This document shows, piece after piece, positions 18,374 to 21,848 of a stretch of 21,848 nt of DNA. Source of the stretch: a virus. The DNA lies in the IMG/VR virus record IMGVR_UViG_3300023170_000203, positions 1 through 21,848 of that record; one strand, written 5' to 3'. A model generated the notes under the pieces. It saw only the letters and a list, made by a program, of their open reading frames with translations, was not told the origin of the DNA and made no database searches. The translations under genes were made by a program, and so were the position numbers. Numbering within the stretch: the stretch's first letter is position 1; each line of letters opens with the position of its first letter.

Positions 18374-19068
18374 TGGCAGTACGCGCACTAACGGTCAATC
18401 AATCTCCTATTAAGGCTAGGGTTGGGCCACAAAATGCAACCAGAATATTAACTAACGCTACATCACCACCAACAAAATTAATCAATTTAGATGATGTTGA
18501 TAATACATTTCAATCTGATGGATTAATACTTGTATGGGATCTGCCATCAAGGCAGTTTTTAATGACAAGTGTTATTGATTCTGCATCAACAACTATAGAA
18601 GGAATTGCGTATTTTACAAACACTGAAAATTCTTTCGACTCTACAAGTGGAGCATTAATTGTCAGTGGTGGCGTAGGAATTTCTAAAGACCTGAACGTTG
18701 GTTTGGGTTTGACAGTAACTGGAGTATCTGTATTCAAATCTAGTGTAGATATCGAAGGTGCTGTAGAAATATTAAATAATTTATCAGTACTTGGCGTTAC
18801 TACTTTTACAAATGAAGTAAATATTGTTAATGATGCCAATATAACAGGCACTTTAGCCGTCAATGGTTTAATTTCTACCACCGATGGTTTATATTATGAG
18901 ACTGCAGACGTAAATGATCCAAATGGTATTGCATATTTTGATACCACTGGAAAATTAATAACTTCACCAAATACTAGTGCTGCTACTAATACAAGTAACT
19001 ATATATTAACAACAGATCCATCAGATCTACCAATTTGGACTACAACAATTGATGGAGGAGAATTCTAA
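18373..19068 (+). CDS. Fibre-like virion structural protein
   Basis: A 231-residue protein. The N-terminus (VNQSPIKARVGPQNATRIL) is followed by a 'LINLDDVDNTFQSDGLILVWD' segment that in marine phages often precedes fibre stalks. From residue 87 comes a repetitive stalk (SFDSTSGALIVSGGVGISKD, LNVGLGLTVTGVSVFKSSVD, LSVLGVTTFTNEVNIVNDAN), typical of trimeric beta-helical tail fibre shafts. The C-terminus (residues 184-231: NGIAYFDTTGKLITSP...YILTTD) has no large receptor-binding head. It lies directly before gp13, where T4 has the whisker gene wac, preceded by the short tail fibre gene 12; a short-fibre or whisker-like role is inferred from fold type and position, without clear similarity to either. 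The ATG overlaps the upstream TAA (TAATG), with GGGAG at 18358-18362 as a possible ribosome binding site; its own TAA overlaps the gp13 ATG the same way. Confidence 0.83.
   Translation: MAVRALTVNQSPIKARVGPQNATRILTNATSPPTKLINLDDVDNTFQSDGLILVWDLPSRQFLMTSVIDSASTTIEGIAYFTNTENSFDSTSGALIVSGGVGISKDLNVGLGLTVTGVSVFKSSVDIEGAVEILNNLSVLGVTTFTNEVNIVNDANITGTLAVNGLISTTDGLYYETADVNDPNGIAYFDTTGKLITSPNTSAATNTSNYILTTDPSDLPIWTTTIDGGEF
19054..19060 (+). promoter_or_regulatory. Strong Shine-Dalgarno for gp13 (GGAGGAG)
   Basis: GGAGGAG lies 7 bases before the ATG at 19068 and is the best ribosome binding site in the window. It sits inside the last codons of the fibre-like gene and supports this start for gp13, in addition to the TAATG overlap. 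Confidence 0.75.
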
Positions 19069-19904
19069 TGTCCAAACCAAGCACAAGACAAGAATTGGTT
19101 GATTATTGTCTCCGTAGACTAGGAGCTCCTGTACTAGAAATCAATGTTGATGATGAACAAATTGATGATTTGGTAGATGACGCCCTCCAATATTTTAATG
19201 AGCGCCACTACGATGGTGTTGAAAAGATGTATTTGAAGTATCAAATAACGTCCGATGATGTTTCTAGGGGAAAGGCAAAAGGAACTGATGGAGTGGGAAT
19301 TGTAACCACAACTGCAACATCAACAGGTATTGCTGCAACTACCTTCAATTTTTACGAAACATCCAATTTTATACAAGTTCCAGATTCCGTAATAGGCATA
19401 GAAAAAATATTTAAGTTTGACACCAGTTCGATTTCTGGTGGTATGTTTAGTATTAAATATCAATTATTCCTAAATGACTTATATTATTTCAATTCAGTAG
19501 ATCTTCTACAGTATTCTATGGTTAAATCTTACCTTGAAGATATTGATTTCCTATTAACAACTGATAAGCAGATAAGATATAATAAGAGACAAGATAGATT
19601 ATATTTGGATATAGATTGGGGAGCACAAACTGCAGGGGAGTTTATAGTAATTGAATGCTATAGAGCTTTAGATCCTGCATCATTTGCAAAAATTTATAAT
19701 GATAGTTTTCTTAAAAAATATTTAACATCTTTAATTAAGAGACAGTGGGGTCAAAACCTCATTAAATTTAATGGTGTAAAACTGCCAGGTGGAATAGAAT
19801 TGAATGGTAGGCAACTTTATGAAGATGCTGAAAGAGAACTTGATGATATTAAGCAAAGAATGACCATGGAATATGAACTTCCACCTTTAGATTTTATTGG
19901 ATAA
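19068..19904 (+). CDS. 13: Neck protein gp13 (head completion)
   Basis: A 278-residue homologue of T4 gp13 (309 residues), which with gp14 forms the neck that closes the filled head and receives the tail. Family landmarks are the N-terminal helix PSTRQELVDYCLRRLGAPVL, the acidic helix with 'VDDALQYFNERHYDGVEKMY', the central 'FIQVPDSVIGIEKIFKFD', and the conserved end IKRQWGQNLIKFNGVKLPGG, then IELNG (residues 223-247) before a helical tail. Between residues about 60 and 95 lies a Thr/Gly/Ala-rich stretch (GVGIVTTTATSTGIAATT) that looks like a loop insertion. The start is fixed by a strong ribosome binding site and overlap with the preceding stop. gp14 follows after 2 bases, in line with the T4 order 13-14. 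Confidence 0.93.
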   Translation: MSKPSTRQELVDYCLRRLGAPVLEINVDDEQIDDLVDDALQYFNERHYDGVEKMYLKYQITSDDVSRGKAKGTDGVGIVTTTATSTGIAATTFNFYETSNFIQVPDSVIGIEKIFKFDTSSISGGMFSIKYQLFLNDLYYFNSVDLLQYSMVKSYLEDIDFLLTTDKQIRYNKRQDRLYLDIDWGAQTAGEFIVIECYRALDPASFAKIYNDSFLKKYLTSLIKRQWGQNLIKFNGVKLPGGIELNGRQLYEDAERELDDIKQRMTMEYELPPLDFIG

Positions 19905-19906
19905 TC

Positions 19907-21848
19907 ATGACACTCAATCCCTTTTTTCTCCAAGGTTCCGCTAGAGAGCAATTTTTAATACAAGATTTAATTAATGAACAATTGAAAATCTATGGTATTG
20001 ATGTATATTATCTTCCCAGAAAATTTTTAAAGACTGATGATATTTTAAGAGAAGTTCAATCTTCCAAGTTTGACGATAACTTTATTATTGAAGCGTATTT
20101 GGATAATTATGAAGGATATGCTCCAGGTTCAGATTTGATGACAAAGTTTGGATTGAGACTTAAAAATGAAATTAATTTAGTAATATCACAAGAAAGATTC
20201 CAAGAATTTATATCTCCATTCTTATATGGAATACAGAAAGGAATTGATAATAATACAATTACAGATTATGATATAAATTTACCTTCTAGACCAAGAGAAG
20301 GTGATTTGATATACTTCCCATTGGGACAAAGACTGTTTGAAATTAAAAGAGTTGAATCTGAAAAACCTTTTTATCAATTAGGAAAAACTTATGTTTATGA
20401 ATTGTTATGTGAACTTTATGAATATGAAAATGAAGATATTGATACCTCTATTTCAGAAATTGATGGTACAGTTCAAGATGAAGGATATATAACGACATTA
20501 AGTTTGGAAGGTCTTGGAGTTACTGCCACTGCAACGGCAACTCTTGCTGGTGATGGAATGATTGGAAGAATTGTTTTAGTTGATGATGGATATAACTATA
20601 CATCAACTCCAACTGTAACAATATCACCTTCACCAACAAATAATCCAGCAAATGATGCAACAGCGGTAGCAATAACTACGGCCGTAGGTGGTGTTAGATC
20701 TGTAGAATCTATAAGAATAACTAATGCTGGTTTTGGATACGATCCATCAAACCCACCAACAGTAACTATAACTGGAGGAAGTGGTGCTGGAGCAGCTGCC
20801 ACTGCAGTTGTTGTAAATGATGGTATAAGAACTTTGTCAATATCTACAGCAGGAAGTGGTTATTATATTGAACCTATTGTATCTATTGATCCTCCATTGG
20901 GAGGAGGAGCGGAGGCATCTGCAGTTGTTGGGGTTGCAGGAACTGTAGAAAGTCTTTCTGTAACATATGGTGGAGAATTCTATTCAACAACTTCGCCACC
21001 TTCGGTAACAATATCAGATCCACCAACATCAGCACAAATAAAATTTGGCAACAATTCTTTGTATCATGACTCCCTCACTGATGTAACAACTATTGGTACA
21101 TTTACATCAACAGCATCTTTAGGTGCATCTCAAGGTATTTCTATTAGATTCTGGATTTATCCAATATCTCAACCTCTTGTAGGAACAAATTATTCTATCC
21201 TCCATACTCCCGATTTTAAAATTCATATGAATGCCACATCATATGAATTAAATTACAATTTTTCATCTTTTAGTGGTGTTACTAGTGATGGAGAAGTATT
21301 GATTCCAGATCAATGGAACTATGTCCAACTAGATTGTTTGGATACCTCAGTAAGATTTAGTGTTAACGACGTGTCCGGAGGAATATTTATTGCCGGATCT
21401 GGAGATTTATTTACATCGGGACAAAGTATTAAAGTTGGTGATGCTCAACCTGCTGATTCTGTAGCAGATTTTGCAGATAGAAGTTTTATAGGATATATTG
21501 ACGATATTAGTATAGAAACAATCACATCATTCCCAACAAATATTTCTTCCCCTACCACATCAAGATCAGGAAATTTCTTTACAAATACATTAGACTCATC
21601 AACTGCAACTGCAACAGCCAATGTTGGATCTTCAGGAACTGTATCTTCATTGACCATTACAAGTGGTGGATCAGGATATTTTGGAGGTGTAACTGCAACA
21701 GTAAGCATTGCAAATACTGTTGGAAATAAAGACTATGACAATTTTGGAATTAAAGGTGCAACTGCAAGAGCAATACTTGCGGGTGATGGTTCAATAAGTT
21801 CTTTACAAATTGTAAATACTGGATATGGATATACCTCAACACCAAACG
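19907..21848 (+). CDS. 14: Neck protein gp14 with C-terminal repeat and LamG-like extension (3' partial)
   Basis: The frame runs from ATG 19907 to the window edge without a stop: at least 647 codons, against 256 residues in T4 gp14. Residues 1-178 are the neck domain, with T4 gp14 signatures: VYYLPR (33-38; T4 VECYYVPREY), YLDNYEGY, EGDLIYFPLGQRLFEI (131-146; T4 EGDLIYFPMDNSLFEI) and PFYQLG (154-159). Residues 218-374 are GxGY repeats. Residues 378-538 look like a LamG/concanavalin-like jelly-roll (IKFGNNSLY, SIRFWIYP, WNYVQLDC, FIGYIDDISIE), and GxGY repeats resume from residue 566. The extension has the makings of a glycan-binding or decorating module displayed at the neck, which is inference. 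The ATG lies 2 bases after gp13; no strong ribosome binding site is seen, so coupling to gp13 is likely. Confidence 0.92.
   Translation, partial: MTLNPFFLQGSAREQFLIQDLINEQLKIYGIDVYYLPRKFLKTDDILREVQSSKFDDNFIIEAYLDNYEGYAPGSDLMTKFGLRLKNEINLVISQERFQEFISPFLYGIQKGIDNNTITDYDINLPSRPREGDLIYFPLGQRLFEIKRVESEKPFYQLGKTYVYELLCELYEYENEDIDTSISEIDGTVQDEGYITTLSLEGLGVTATATATLAGDGMIGRIVLVDDGYNYTSTPTVTISPSPTNNPANDATAVAITTAVGGVRSVESIRITNAGFGYDPSNPPTVTITGGSGAGAAATAVVVNDGIRTLSISTAGSGYYIEPIVSIDPPLGGGAEASAVVGVAGTVESLSVTYGGEFYSTTSPPSVTISDPPTSAQIKFGNNSLYHDSLTDVTTIGTFTSTASLGASQGISIRFWIYPISQPLVGTNYSILHTPDFKIHMNATSYELNYNFSSFSGVTSDGEVLIPDQWNYVQLDCLDTSVRFSVNDVSGGIFIAGSGDLFTSGQSIKVGDAQPADSVADFADRSFIGYIDDISIETITSFPTNISSPTTSRSGNFFTNTLDSSTATATANVGSSGTVSSLTITSGGSGYFGGVTATVSIANTVGNKDYDNFGIKGATARAILAGDGSISSLQIVNTGYGYTSTPN
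20558..21028 (+). repeat. GxGY repeats in gp14, cluster 1
   Basis: Residues 218-374 hold three to four units: IVLVDDGYNYTSTPTVTI; SIRITNAGFGYDPSNPPTVT followed by GGSGAGAAATAVV; LSISTAGSGYYIEPIVSIDP; and SLSVTYGGEFYSTTSPPSVT. They are the most regular copies of this family in the window. Confidence 0.85.
21038..21520 (+). other. LamG/concanavalin-like domain within gp14
   Basis: Residues 378-538 show the sequence habits of LamG-type jelly-roll domains: an opening strand IKFGNNSLY, a SIRFWIYP strand, a central 'DQWNYVQLD' strand, then VRFSVND, and a closing FIGYIDDISIE strand equivalent to the usual 'G.IDE.RI' ending. Such domains often bind carbohydrate. The assignment is by pattern only. 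Confidence 0.72.
21602..21848 (+). repeat. GxGY repeats in gp14, cluster 2 (continues past the window)
   Basis: From residue 566 the repeats resume: TATATANVGSSGTVSSLTIT, SGGSGYFGGVTATVSI, and later SSLQIVNTGYGYTSTPN at the window edge. The LamG-like domain is thus flanked by repeats on both sides, like a bead on a stalk. Confidence 0.8.

Noticed and set aside
18510-18881. 123-codon reading frame on the minus strand, and similar minus-strand frames elsewhere
   Set aside because: They lie opposite well-supported genes, lack ribosome binding sites and have Pro/Val/Thr-rich composition expected from antisense reading of Gly/Thr/Asn-rich repeats.
1-21848. tRNA genes, CRISPR arrays, insertion sequences, integrase or attachment sites
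   Set aside because: I looked on both strands and saw none; the only repeats are protein-level repeats inside structural genes.

Overview
The window is a piece of the virion structural operon of a T4-like myovirus, most likely a marine phage of the cyanophage/pelagiphage type. The evidence is the gene order (gp8 baseplate wedge, then the gp13 and gp14 neck proteins), protein sequences of the style seen in marine T4-like phages, strong AT richness, dense one-strand packing and T4-type late promoter motifs. The host (Prochlorococcus, Synechococcus, SAR11 or another marine bacterium) cannot be fixed from this sequence.

Layout, all on the + strand. Bases 2-9157 are the 3' part (over 3,050 codons, no stop from the window edge) of a giant beta-rich structural protein carrying a degenerate YHYH domain and several families of short internal repeats; it occupies the place of T4 gene 7. 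A TATAAATA late promoter overlaps its stop codon and leads into gp8 (9180-10706). Next comes a 2,357-residue DUF4815-type structural protein (10712-17785), then a 65-residue coiled-coil protein overlapping it by 4 bases (17782-17979). A 52-base gap holds a second late promoter candidate inside a small palindrome. It precedes a block of a 113-residue beta-sandwich-like protein (18032-18373), a 231-residue fibre-like protein (18373-19068) and gp13 (19068-19904), linked by TAATG stop/start overlaps. gp14 starts at 19907 and is still open at the window end; it is far longer than T4 gp14 because its neck domain is fused to repeats and a LamG/concanavalin-like domain.

Together these genes would build the baseplate periphery, fibre-like attachments and the neck (head-tail connector). 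The T4 landmarks 8, 13 and 14 are kept, but the T4 block 9-10-11-12-wac between gp8 and gp13 is replaced by unrelated-looking proteins. The most notable observation is that one glycine-rich 'GxGY...PxVTI' beta-repeat occurs in at least four proteins of the operon (the giant protein, gp8, the DUF4815 protein and gp14), inserted into or appended to conserved phage domains. I found no RNA gene, CRISPR array, insertion sequence, integrase or minus-strand gene. Apart from the 22- and 52-base gaps described, the whole window is coding.
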